9,315 bases of DNA from an uncultured Clostridiaceae bacterium (lineage in GTDB: Bacteria; Bacillota; Clostridia; Lachnospirales; Lachnospiraceae), in contig CATKZA010000039.1 of NCBI GenBank assembly GCA_949841235.1, positions 1-9,315 on the forward strand, in the 5' to 3' direction. Made by a program: the position numbers and the translations under genes. The notes beneath the pieces are model-generated. The model saw only the letters and a list, made by a program, of their open reading frames with translations. It did not search any database and had not been told where the DNA came from. Shown here one piece after another: positions 1-5,711 of this stretch (position 1 is its first letter; every line of letters begins with the position of its first letter).

Positions 1-119
1 AGCGATAATGCCCCCTCCCCATCATTTGCCGTATATACCAGATAGCCCAGATTAGTAAAATGCCGCTTCAATAAATCCGTAAGCATCTTCTCATCGTCAA
101 TAATCAACAGCGTCTGCAC
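1..119 (-). CDS. Response regulator receiver domain, N-terminal fragment (cut by window edge)
   Basis: Only the first 39 codons are present; the gene continues past position 1. The product begins MQTLLIIDDEKMLTDLLKRH and continues through LGYLVYTANDGEGAL. This is the first strand and helix of a two-component receiver domain: a hydrophobic strand, then the acidic pair Asp8-Asp9 that binds Mg2+. The phospho-acceptor Asp and the output domain are outside the window. The spacing and sequence resemble OmpR/PhoB-type regulators, but the class cannot be fixed without the C-terminus. I chose the GTG at 117-119 because AAGGAGG lies 10 bases upstream (130-136) and because the only longer ATG (156-158) lies inside the -10 box of the gene's own promoter. 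It is divergent from the DUF4846 gene. A sensor kinase is probably encoded further left, which cannot be checked here. Confidence 0.85.
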   Translation of the reverse strand, partial: MQTLLIIDDEKMLTDLLKRHFTNLGYLVYTANDGEGALS

Positions 120-129
120 CTGCCCTCGC

Positions 130-136
130 CCTCCTT
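130..136 (-). promoter_or_regulatory. Ribosome binding site that fixes the GTG start of the response regulator
   Basis: AAGGAGG on the minus strand, 10 bases before the GTG at 119. It lies inside the longer open frame that begins at 158, so that longer start is disfavoured. Confidence 0.7.
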
Positions 137-156
137 GTCCCGCCAGCATTTCTTCC

Positions 157-185
157 ATTGTATTCACCAAGAAACCGATTGTCAA
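157..185 (-). promoter_or_regulatory. Sigma-A promoter of the response-regulator gene
   Basis: On the minus strand TTGACA (180-185) is followed after exactly 17 bases by TACAAT (157-162). This is a perfect -35 and a 5/6 -10 box at ideal spacing. Transcription should begin near 150, leaving a leader of about 30 bases that carries the AAGGAGG site. This promoter decides the GTG start of the gene. Confidence 0.8.
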
Positions 186-205
186 TGAAAGATGCCAAAA
201 ACATA

Positions 206-234
206 TTGCAATATTAGATAACAAATCTTAAAAT
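206..234 (+). promoter_or_regulatory. Candidate sigma-A promoter for the DUF4846 gene
   Basis: TTGCAA (206-211), a 17-base spacer and TAAAAT (229-234) give a 4/6 and a 5/6 match to the consensus. Transcription would start near 241, leaving a leader of about 100 bases. The -35 box lies inside the perfect 12-base palindrome ATATTGCAATAT (203-214), a possible operator. It stands back to back with the response-regulator promoter. Confidence 0.45.
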
Positions 235-339
235 AGAATATGGGATATTTTCCAAGGCAAACATGTACCACGATGCCATTGGCTTTTACTTATGGGTTCA
301 TAGGAGGAAGGGGAAATTGAGTAGGAATGGAGGATTTTC

Positions 340-1314
340 ATGAAAAAAAAGAAGGGGAAGGGAATCGTTCTTTTTGTGGCAGCAATCATACTGATTGTAG
401 CATTAGTTCTGGCTGTGACCTTTGTGGCGAAGGTATTTTCCGGTCTGGGGGAGGGAAGGGAGATAGAGGCTAGTCCTATACCTTCTTCAGAGGGAAAGAC
501 TGATTCTGAGGCTGATGGGGGAAAAGGAATGGAAGAACCATCCACAGCCAAGCCGGAACAGGTTATCAATGAGAGAGGAAACACGCTGGAAAAGAGAATT
601 CGCACTCCCCAGGGTTATCAGCGGAAGAAGGCGGATGCAGGCAGTCTGACGGCCTTTTTGCGGAGTTATCCCTTGAAGAAGGCAGGGAAGCCGGTGCTTC
701 TCTATAATGACAGGAAAAAGGGAAATCAAAATGCCCATGCAGCTGTATTCAAACTGCCGATGGAGAAGGAGGATCTGCAGCAGTGTGCGGATTCTGTGAT
801 GCGGGTGTATGCAGAATATTTCTGGAAATCAGGGCAGAGGGAGCGGATTTCCTTCCGCTTTGTGGACGGATTTCAGGCAGACTATGCAAAATGGCGCAGA
901 GGATACCGGATTCAGGCAGGGGACAGGGGGACTTCCTGGGTGTCTGGCGGTGAGAAGAGTGACTCGTACCAGAGTTTTCAGAAATACTTGCGGATGGTAT
1001 TTTCCTATGCCAGCACCCTCTCCATGAAGGAAGAGTCCGAGAAAATCAAACTCTCCCAAATTGATGTGGGGAATATTTTCCTGAAGGCGGGAAGTCCCGG
1101 GCATGTGGTCATGGTAGTGGATATCTGCGAGGATGAGCAAGGGCGGAAAGCATTTTTGCTGGGACAGGGATATATGCCGGCCCAGGAGTTTCATCTTCTG
1201 AAAAATCCTGCTCATGAGGGTGATCCCTGGTACTATGCCGAGGAGGTTTCCTATCCCTTTGATACGCCGGAGTATACTTTCGGAAAGGGGAGTCTCAGAC
1301 GGCTGAAATATTGA
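340..1314 (+). CDS. Membrane-anchored DUF4846 family protein
   Basis: A 324-residue protein with a Lys-rich N-terminus and one hydrophobic segment at about residues 9-31 (IVLFVAAIILIVALVLAV), which is a membrane anchor or uncleaved signal. A low-complexity linker follows (about 40-85), then a globular domain to the end. That domain carries features I recognise from DUF4846 proteins: an opening RIRTPQGYQR, LLYNDRKKGNQ with HAAVF nearby, LQQCADSVMRVYAEYFW, FQKYLRMVFSYASTLS, GSPGHVVMVVD, and YMPAQEFHLLKNP before a C-terminal PEYTFGKGSLRR. The family function is not established. The GHVVMVVD and YMPAQ stretches are its most conserved parts and superficially resemble papain/NlpC-like folds, so a hydrolase role is only a guess. 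GGAGG at 329-333 lies 6 bases before the ATG. It appears monocistronic, ending at a strong terminator. Confidence 0.85.
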   Translation: MKKKKGKGIVLFVAAIILIVALVLAVTFVAKVFSGLGEGREIEASPIPSSEGKTDSEADGGKGMEEPSTAKPEQVINERGNTLEKRIRTPQGYQRKKADAGSLTAFLRSYPLKKAGKPVLLYNDRKKGNQNAHAAVFKLPMEKEDLQQCADSVMRVYAEYFWKSGQRERISFRFVDGFQADYAKWRRGYRIQAGDRGTSWVSGGEKSDSYQSFQKYLRMVFSYASTLSMKEESEKIKLSQIDVGNIFLKAGSPGHVVMVVDICEDEQGRKAFLLGQGYMPAQEFHLLKNPAHEGDPWYYAEEVSYPFDTPEYTFGKGSLRRLKY

Positions 1315-1324
1315 AACAAGCGGC

Positions 1325-1372
1325 GAAGCATAAAAAAAGGGAACGCGTTGGCGTTCCCTTTTTTTATGCTTC
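1325..1372. terminator. Perfect long-stem bidirectional terminator
   Basis: Two perfectly complementary 22-base arms (1325-1346 and 1351-1372) flank the four-base loop GTTG. The GC-rich top of the stem (GGGAACGC/GCGTTCCC) sits on a run of seven A's on one side and seven T's on the other, so on either strand the core stem is followed by a U-tract. It lies between the convergent DUF4846 and anti-sigma B genes, 10 bases after the DUF4846 stop, and can serve both. Confidence 0.93.
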
Positions 1373-1392
1373 AAAATCAAACGTATCATGAT

Positions 1393-1409
1393 AAGATGCA
1401 TGGCATCTT
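1393..1409. repeat. Small inverted repeat between convergent genes
   Basis: AAGATGC and GCATCTT form a perfect 7-base stem around ATG. There is no T-run after it on either strand, so it is not a convincing terminator. No function is assigned. Confidence 0.4.
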
Positions 1410-1449
1410 GCACCCTCGCCACATGCAACATTGCGGCGAATCACTGCGT

Positions 1450-3063
1450 TCAAGAGAATAGATCAACATACTTGATATCAGACTGGCTGTTATTTGCATC
1501 GAACAGAAGAACCATATCATCCGTCATGTCTTCATCCACCATGTAGGCAAAATGATATACCTGTTCCTCGCCCTTTTCCATCTCCTTTAGCCAGAAACCC
1601 TTTCCCCCTGCGGTTTCCTTGAAATAGCAGGGCATGAAATCAATCAGGGCATCCTCAATCTTTTCCGGACGATTGTACTGCCAGTACCGCTGATTGCGGT
1701 TATCATAATACCTTCCCTTCTCCTTCTCAAGGAATCTCACCATGGGCAGTTCAAAAAGCGCCTTCCTCTCGGCCTTCACCTTCACGGTCACGCATACCAT
1801 CTTCGGCTGTACCTTTTCCGTCCCGGCTACGGACATCCCCGGCTGGGACACGCCATCGCCACGCTTTATCTTCTCCCGGACATAAGGCTTTAATTTTCCC
1901 TTCCCGTCCCAGTATCCGCTCTTCTCCGTAAAGAAGTCATCATTATATTTCTTCAAGTCCTTATCCTTCACATCAGAGGAGATTGACACGTCTGTCACCT
2001 GACAGGTCAGCCCTTCATAAGACACCTTCTGGTTCAGCCCCTTCACCGGAGATAGGATTTCTTGTCTTTTCACTTCTTCCTCATGCTGCTGATCTGCCCG
2101 CTGCAAACGGCTCAGGTACTCATATCTGCTGGCCTGCTCCTTCTTAGCCTCCGTCACGGAAACGCTCTCCGCCAGAGAGGTCAGCTTCTCCTTCCCAAGC
2201 CCCTGCATGCCGCGAAAATCAATGACATATCCATACTCCTGATAGAATACATACACATCCAGCGTATAGTCCGTATCGTAATCCGATGCGTACTGAGACC
2301 CCTGCACCGTATTGGCCTGGCACAGCAGTGCTTTGTGACCATTCACGGTGATTTCCTTCACCAACGCCTTGTCATATAATTTCAGGATGGCATCCTCGCC
2401 CACGTCCATATAAATCACATCATAATAAAAATCCTTTCCCCCATGGAAGCCATCCCTGTGGGAATAATTGTACGTTCCATCCGTCCCCTCCTCGATTTCG
2501 CACTTGACGGCCTTCACATTCCCATCCTCGTCCCCCTCGTATTCAATGCTGCAATCCTGATACCTGTAATCCTTTCCAAAGTCCGCCTTCACCCGAATAT
2601 ATTTCTCCGGCTTTTTCAGGACATCGGAAATTTTATTTTCAGAGCCTTTATTTTCTGAAGCTTCACTTTCTGCACCCTGATGACCCGAGCCTTTATTCTC
2701 CGAATCCCCCTCCCCTGACAAGCCAGAAGCCTCCAGCGTTCCATCAGACCTGTTCATGCGAATCTCTGCCTGATATTTGCTCCCGCCAATGGTCACGGTA
2801 AGATACCGGGAAATCTTTCCCGCCGCATACACCCCGGTGGGAATAATCAGGGCAAGCCCCAAGCAGGCTGCCAAAGCCACCTTCCATCCGGAAAGTGCAA
2901 TGCGCCCCCGCTGGTTCCCTCTCCTTTCCTTCCCTGCACCCCGGTTTCCTGCCTCTTCCGAATCCATAATCTCCGTATAAATCCTCTCCCTTGCATCCCG
3001 GGACATCCGAACCTTTCCATAAGATTCCTTCATCCTTTGATTGATTTTATTCTTGTTCTCCAT
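1450..3063 (-). CDS. Anti-sigma factor B: single-pass membrane protein with large two-domain ectodomain
   Basis: A 537-residue protein. Residues 1-58 form a charged cytoplasmic segment (MENKNKINQRMKESYGKVRM and onward) of the kind that binds ECF sigma factors; no HxxxCxxC zinc motif is visible. Residues 60-81 (WKVALAACLGLALIIPTGVY) are the membrane helix. A Ser/Glu/Gly-rich linker with SENKGS-type repeats spans about 113-145. A first extracellular domain (about 150-305) contains LVKEITVNGHKALL and FYQEYGYVIDFRG, resembling the DUF4367-type fold of clostridial anti-sigmas. A second domain (about 345-535) holds YEGLTCQVTDVSIS, MVCVTVKVKAERKALFELP and an Ig-like C-terminus. I chose the ATG at 3061-3063 because GGAGG lies 5 bases upstream (3069-3073); an in-frame ATG 17 codons earlier has no such site. 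It follows the sigma B gene by 126 bases. The anti-sigma role is inferred from topology and pairing. Confidence 0.8.
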   Translation of the reverse strand: MENKNKINQRMKESYGKVRMSRDARERIYTEIMDSEEAGNRGAGKERRGNQRGRIALSGWKVALAACLGLALIIPTGVYAAGKISRYLTVTIGGSKYQAEIRMNRSDGTLEASGLSGEGDSENKGSGHQGAESEASENKGSENKISDVLKKPEKYIRVKADFGKDYRYQDCSIEYEGDEDGNVKAVKCEIEEGTDGTYNYSHRDGFHGGKDFYYDVIYMDVGEDAILKLYDKALVKEITVNGHKALLCQANTVQGSQYASDYDTDYTLDVYVFYQEYGYVIDFRGMQGLGKEKLTSLAESVSVTEAKKEQASRYEYLSRLQRADQQHEEEVKRQEILSPVKGLNQKVSYEGLTCQVTDVSISSDVKDKDLKKYNDDFFTEKSGYWDGKGKLKPYVREKIKRGDGVSQPGMSVAGTEKVQPKMVCVTVKVKAERKALFELPMVRFLEKEKGRYYDNRNQRYWQYNRPEKIEDALIDFMPCYFKETAGGKGFWLKEMEKGEEQVYHFAYMVDEDMTDDMVLLFDANNSQSDIKYVDLFS

Positions 3064-3189
3064 TATGACCTCCATTTCCCCAAGGCAAACTTCATTCAAC
3101 CGACAAATCTTCATTTTTACTATTCACAATCTCGCCGCTCATAGCAAAAACCCTCGTCTGTTATCCAACTGCGAATGGTAACCCTTCAT
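3063..3189 (-). other. Three stop-start-linked mini-ORFs between sigma B and anti-sigma B
   Basis: The gap between the two cistrons is tiled on the minus strand by three tiny frames. The first (3189-3139, MKGYHSQLDNRRGFLL) starts directly after the sigma TGA. The second (3142-3092, MSGEIVNSKNEDLSVE) starts at an ATGA overlap. The third (3095-3063, MKFALGKWRS) also starts at an ATGA overlap and ends in a TAATG overlap with the anti-sigma start. None has a strong ribosome binding site, so they may be incidental. The arrangement would allow terminating ribosomes to reinitiate down to the anti-sigma gene. Confidence 0.3.
3069..3073 (-). promoter_or_regulatory. Ribosome binding site that fixes the start of anti-sigma B
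   Basis: GGAGG on the minus strand, 5 bases before the ATG at 3063. It lies inside the longer open frame that begins at 3114, so the shorter start is preferred. Confidence 0.7.
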
Positions 3190-3714
3190 TCAGCGCACCA
3201 ATTCCTGCTTCAAAAGCTTCCTTGCCTTTTGCAGATATGTCCTGATCGTGGAATCCGGCTTTTTCAGCAGCTTGGCAATCTCCCTGCTGTCATACCCCTC
3301 ATAATAATAGAGATAGACCGCCGTCTTATACTTCCGGGGCAGCTTCATCACCAGCTCCATCATCTCATCCACCATCTCTACGTCCTCTCCCACGGTCTCT
3401 TGGTAATCCTCCAGATTCTGCCCTCTCCTCCACCATTGCTTCAATAAATTCTTGCAGTGATTGGAGGCCGTCACGATCAGCCAGGCTTTCAGATGGTTCT
3501 CATTCTCAAAATCCTTTCCTGAATGATAGTACTTCATGAAGGTTTCCTGCACCACATCCTCCGCATCCATGCGATTTTTCATAAAGGAAAAGCAGAGGCG
3601 ATAGATATCATCCACAAACATTTCATAAACCTTGGTAAATTCCTGTTCCTTGTACATTTCATGCACGATGGCGTAATTCAGCGCTTTGTCGGTACCTAAC
3701 AAATTCTCCTGCAT
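3190..3714 (-). CDS. ECF-type RNA polymerase sigma factor B
   Basis: A 174-residue sigma-70 family protein with only regions 2 and 4, as in extracytoplasmic-function sigma factors. Region 2 (about 25-95) contains DDIYRLCFSFMKNRMDAEDV with VQETFMKYY, the core-binding and -10 recognition part, followed by LKAWLIVTASNHCKNLLK. An acidic linker (about 100-122) leads to region 4 (about 123-170), with LPRKYKTAVYLYYYEGYDSR and the helix-turn-helix AKLLKKPDSTIRTYLQKARK for -35 binding. The open frame can be read from a GTG at 3732, but that codon precedes AAGGAGG (3722-3728), so translation should begin at one of the paired ATGs at 3717 (4-base spacing) or 3714 (7-base spacing, preferred). Its partner is the anti-sigma B gene downstream. 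The regulon is unknown; ECF genes are often self-regulated. Confidence 0.93.
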   Translation of the reverse strand: MQENLLGTDKALNYAIVHEMYKEQEFTKVYEMFVDDIYRLCFSFMKNRMDAEDVVQETFMKYYHSGKDFENENHLKAWLIVTASNHCKNLLKQWWRRGQNLEDYQETVGEDVEMVDEMMELVMKLPRKYKTAVYLYYYEGYDSREIAKLLKKPDSTIRTYLQKARKLLKQELVR

Positions 3715-3721
3715 CATCTTT

Positions 3722-3728
3722 CCTCCTT
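3722..3728 (-). promoter_or_regulatory. Ribosome binding site that fixes the start of sigma B
   Basis: AAGGAGG on the minus strand, 4 and 7 bases before tandem ATGs. It overlaps codons 2-4 of the longer GTG frame, excluding that start. Confidence 0.8.
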
Positions 3729-3737
3729 TCACTAGAG

Positions 3738-3766
3738 ATACAACCCGGATGGGGCATGTGTCGAAA
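3738..3766 (-). promoter_or_regulatory. Candidate promoter of sigma B operon, possibly ECF-type
   Basis: Just upstream of the ribosome binding site the minus strand reads TTTCGACACATG, then a C-rich spacer, then GGGTTGTATCTC. TTTCGA (3761-3766) and TTGTAT (3738-3743) are 17 bases apart but match sigma-A poorly. The C/G-rich spacer and the short distance to the ribosome binding site suggest a self-recognised ECF promoter instead. This is inference; no transcription data are available. Confidence 0.3.
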
Positions 3767-3796
3767 TTAATTTATTTTTTTATCATATTTCCTGCC

Positions 3797-3871
3797 ATGG
3801 TTTCTGGCATAGCCAAGTTGCGGAGCAACTTGCATCATAAATGCGTCAGCATTTATTTTATCATAAACCAT
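3797..3871. repeat. 75-base nested-hairpin element (candidate small mobile or REP-like repeat)
   Basis: Outer inverted repeats ATGGTTTCTG (3797-3806) and CATAAACCAT (3862-3871) match at 9 of 10 positions. They enclose two perfect hairpins: CAAGTTGC/GCAACTTG with loop GGA (3814-3832) and ATAAATGC/GCATTTAT with loop GTCA (3837-3856). The predicted fold is a three-way junction. Similar ATTTA-T(n)-ATCATA stretches occur on the left (3770-3787) and at the right end (3851-3865), although they are not clean target duplications. It carries no coding capacity. It could be a miniature transposable or REP-like repeat, or a structured leader; copy number cannot be judged from one window. Confidence 0.45.
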
Positions 3872-3887
3872 ATTTCTCCTCACGACA

Positions 3888-3922
3888 AATCCCCCTGCAA
3901 TGCTTTGCACCGCAGGGGGATT
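3888..3922 (-). terminator. Terminator hairpin of the sigma A/anti-sigma A operon
   Basis: AATCCCCCTGC (3888-3898) and GCAGGGGGATT (3912-3922) form a perfect 11-base stem with a 13-base loop. It starts 43 bases beyond the anti-sigma A stop. On the minus strand the stem is followed only by ATTTGT, so the U-tract is weak and termination may be partial. Confidence 0.65.
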
Positions 3923-3965
3923 ATGCAATTTACTGATACGCCTCTGCCATAGGCCTTTGTCTATG

Positions 3966-5057
3966 CTATTTCACCAATTTCATATCCACCGTGCCATAGG
4001 CCTTCTTCTCCATGACATCCTTAGCCTGGAAGGAAATGGTTTTCGGAAGTTCTGTCAGCGAATACCCCCAGCTCTGGGTAACCTCCCTTCCATTCTCCGT
4101 AGATCCGCCATCCTGTGAATCCATGATGCGACCCTGTGAGTCCAGCAAATAAAAGCAGATATCAGCTTCCTTCGTATTTGACCAATCCTTCTTCTCACCG
4201 GCATAATGATACTTGACATTGCAGATCATCTCCAAATCACTCTTGTCAAAAATCACCTCATCAACCACCAGGTCTGTGCCAGGCACCTTCCCCTTCGTCG
4301 CAGGGACATATTTGATCTGCTCTACATCCGTCTGATTCGTTAGTGCGAATGCAACCTCGCCCCGAATCCTATCTTCATAATCTGACTCCGCCGGATATAC
4401 ATAAGTTTCGCACACATAATCCAATTTCTTGCCCTTATGCTCATTCTTATACTCAATGTTGAACAGTATCGTGCCATCTTCCTCCATGCGATGCTCCACT
4501 GTCTGCATTTCCGTCCGAATGTCCGCTCCCACCTTCAGGCACTTCTTTCCCATGCTCTTAGCATAGTCGGCAATGGTCTGGTCGCCTTTCAGCCCATCTT
4601 TGCGCAGGTTCTCCACAGACGTGTCTTTCCCAATGCCTTCCGGCACCAGCAGATACTTTTCCGGATCAGATGCCTTCACTTCCACCTGCACCCTTACCTG
4701 ATTCATATCTACAATCGCTTCTCTAACTCGGAAACTGGCCAACTGGGATTGCTCCTTATTAGAGTCCTTCTCCTGCTCCACCTGTGTATCCAGAAGTTTC
4801 TCCGCTCTCTTCTGCACCTCCCTGCTCTCCCCTTGGAATAGGGAAAGCAAGGACACATTCCGGGATGCGGCGTAGGCGGAAACGCCCCCCGCCGTCACCA
4901 AGATGCCAATTATCGCCGCCACTGCGGTCTTTCTTATATTATATTTCCTCATATCTCTCTCTAACCTCCTGTCCAAAATCCGGCGATTCAGTTCTGGTTC
5001 AGGCTCATTTGCGGGCTTCAATGCCTCATACAGCACATCATCTATCTTCCTATCCAT
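3966..5057 (-). CDS. Anti-sigma factor A: single-pass membrane protein, DUF4179-like
   Basis: A 363-residue protein. The cytoplasmic N-terminus (1-43, MDRKIDDVLYEALKPANEPE and a basic helix) is the likely sigma-binding part and lacks a zinc motif. Residues 44-63 (TAVAAIIGILVTAGGVSAYA) cross the membrane. The extracellular part begins with a short helix (SLLSLFQGESREVQKRAEKL, 69-88), typical of DUF4179 anti-sigmas, then a beta-rich domain (about 105-225) with VDMNQVRVQVEVKASDPEKY and a C-terminal domain (about 240-363) containing DLVVDEVIFDKSDLEM. The ATG at 5055-5057 was chosen because GGAGG sits 9 bases upstream (5067-5071); the frame opens 15 codons earlier without such a site. The start overlaps the end of the sigma A gene by 8 bases (ATGGATAG), implying coupled translation and matched amounts. 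The family name is from recall of similar proteins; the role follows from pairing and topology. Confidence 0.83.
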   Translation of the reverse strand: MDRKIDDVLYEALKPANEPEPELNRRILDRRLERDMRKYNIRKTAVAAIIGILVTAGGVSAYAASRNVSLLSLFQGESREVQKRAEKLLDTQVEQEKDSNKEQSQLASFRVREAIVDMNQVRVQVEVKASDPEKYLLVPEGIGKDTSVENLRKDGLKGDQTIADYAKSMGKKCLKVGADIRTEMQTVEHRMEEDGTILFNIEYKNEHKGKKLDYVCETYVYPAESDYEDRIRGEVAFALTNQTDVEQIKYVPATKGKVPGTDLVVDEVIFDKSDLEMICNVKYHYAGEKKDWSNTKEADICFYLLDSQGRIMDSQDGGSTENGREVTQSWGYSLTELPKTISFQAKDVMEKKAYGTVDMKLVK

Positions 5058-5571
5058 AATAATATCCCTCCAATTCTGATTCCAGACGCTTCCTTGCAAC
5101 ACGCAATCTGCTCTTCACCGTGCCCGGCGGGATTTTCATCACCCCCGCCACCTCTGCCACCGACATCTCTTCCATATAATAAAGCAAAATGGGTACCCTG
5201 TATTTCTCCGGCAGGGAAGATACCGCCTCCCTCACCAATCTGCACTGCTCCTCTCTGAGGCAGTCCCCCAAAACATCCTCCTCCCCTCCTATGACCTCCC
5301 CCATCTCCTCGCTAAAAGAGTCCACGGGAGCAATGCGGTTTCTCCATGCGAACTTCCGCTTCTGGTTCTTCCACAGCATCAGTGCAATCGACAAGAAATA
5401 ACTCCTCAAATTCCCCTCCCCATCCAATTTCCTGATCTTCTCAGTCGCCCTCAGAAATGTATCCTGATAAAGTTCATCTGCCAAATGTTTGCTTCCGGTG
5501 AGCTGCAGGCAGAAGGAGTAAATATTCTTTCCTTCCCCAGCGATTACTTGTTCCAATTCCTGAATCGTCAT
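5050..5571 (-). CDS. ECF-type RNA polymerase sigma factor A
   Basis: A 173-residue two-domain sigma factor. Region 2 (about 10-80) includes IYSFCLQLTGSKHLADELYQ with DTFLRA, then LRSYFLSIALMLWKNQKRKF. An acidic linker (about 85-108) precedes region 4 (about 109-168), with LPEKYRVPILLYYMEEMSVA and the helix-turn-helix VAGVMKIPPGTVKSRLRVAR. The PPGTVKSRL recognition helix is classic for SigV/SigW-like ECF factors. The first available start is the ATG at 5569-5571; upstream in the same frame a TAG follows within five codons. Its ribosome binding site is weak: the nearest purine run (GAGAGG) is about 15 bases away, so initiation may be inefficient. The gene overlaps anti-sigma A by 8 bases and is divergent from the cysteine protease. 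The signal it responds to is unknown. Confidence 0.93.
   Translation of the reverse strand: MTIQELEQVIAGEGKNIYSFCLQLTGSKHLADELYQDTFLRATEKIRKLDGEGNLRSYFLSIALMLWKNQKRKFAWRNRIAPVDSFSEEMGEVIGGEEDVLGDCLREEQCRLVREAVSSLPEKYRVPILLYYMEEMSVAEVAGVMKIPPGTVKSRLRVARKRLESELEGYYYG
5067..5071 (-). promoter_or_regulatory. Ribosome binding site that fixes the start of anti-sigma A
   Basis: GGAGG on the minus strand inside the last codons of sigma A, 9 bases before the anti-sigma ATG at 5057. It supports coupled translation across the 8-base overlap. Confidence 0.65.
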
Positions 5572-5599
5572 ACAATCTACAACCTACCTCTCTTTTTTT

Positions 5600-5643
5600 C
5601 GTGTACACGCTGGAAACATATGTCCCTACACCTATATATTGTA
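5600..5643 (-). promoter_or_regulatory. Candidate promoter and leader dyads of sigma A
   Basis: On the minus strand TACAAT (5638-5643) could be a -10 box, with a poor -35 (TTTCAA, 5661-5666) 17 bases upstream; transcription would start near 5631. Two small perfect palindromes follow in the leader: ACATATGT (5616-5623) and CGTGTACACG (5600-5609). They may be operators or parts of a self-recognised ECF promoter. No single assignment is compelling. Confidence 0.3.
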
Positions 5644-5650
5644 ACAACTT

Positions 5651-5687
5651 TGCAAGAGGTTTGAAATTATTTCAAAAAACTCTTGCA
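5651..5687. promoter_or_regulatory. Interrupted dyad in the divergent promoter region (candidate operator)
   Basis: TGCAAGAG (5651-5658) and CTCTTGCA (5680-5687) are exact inverted repeats. Inside them lies a second pair, TTTGAAA (5660-5666) and TTTCAAA (5670-5676), around TTA. The right outer arm contains most of the protease promoter -35 box, so a bound regulator or a cruciform would affect the protease operon. There is no T-tract or nearby stop codon, so it is not a terminator. Confidence 0.5.
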
Positions 5688-5711
5688 TTTCTCCAAAACA
5701 TATGTTATAAA
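5683..5711 (+). promoter_or_regulatory. Extended -10 sigma-A promoter of the cysteine protease operon
   Basis: TTGCAT (5683-5688), a 17-base spacer and TATAAA (5706-5711) preceded by TG-T (5703-5705) make an extended -10 promoter. Transcription should begin near 5718, leaving a leader of about 85 bases. The perfect palindrome TAATTGCAATTA (5719-5730) begins at the predicted start site and may be an operator. No ECF-type promoter is obvious in this direction. Confidence 0.6.

Noticed and set aside
829..1431. 200-codon minus-strand open frame opposite the DUF4846 gene
   Set aside because: It runs through the shared terminator and lacks a ribosome binding site; the opposite strand encodes a recognisable family.
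3064..3114. Seventeen-codon N-terminal extension of anti-sigma B
   Set aside because: The upstream ATG has no ribosome binding site, whereas GGAGG lies 5 bases before the internal ATG at 3063 and is itself inside the extension.
3945..4004. 13-base direct repeat TGCCATAGGCCTT (3945-3957 and 3992-4004)
   Set aside because: The second copy encodes part of the anti-sigma A C-terminus and the first lies just past the stop in another frame. It may be a small local duplication, but nothing else supports a function.
5058..5102. Fifteen-codon N-terminal extension of anti-sigma A
   Set aside because: It lies inside the sigma A gene without a ribosome binding site; the ATG at 5057 has GGAGG 9 bases upstream and gives a classic overlap.
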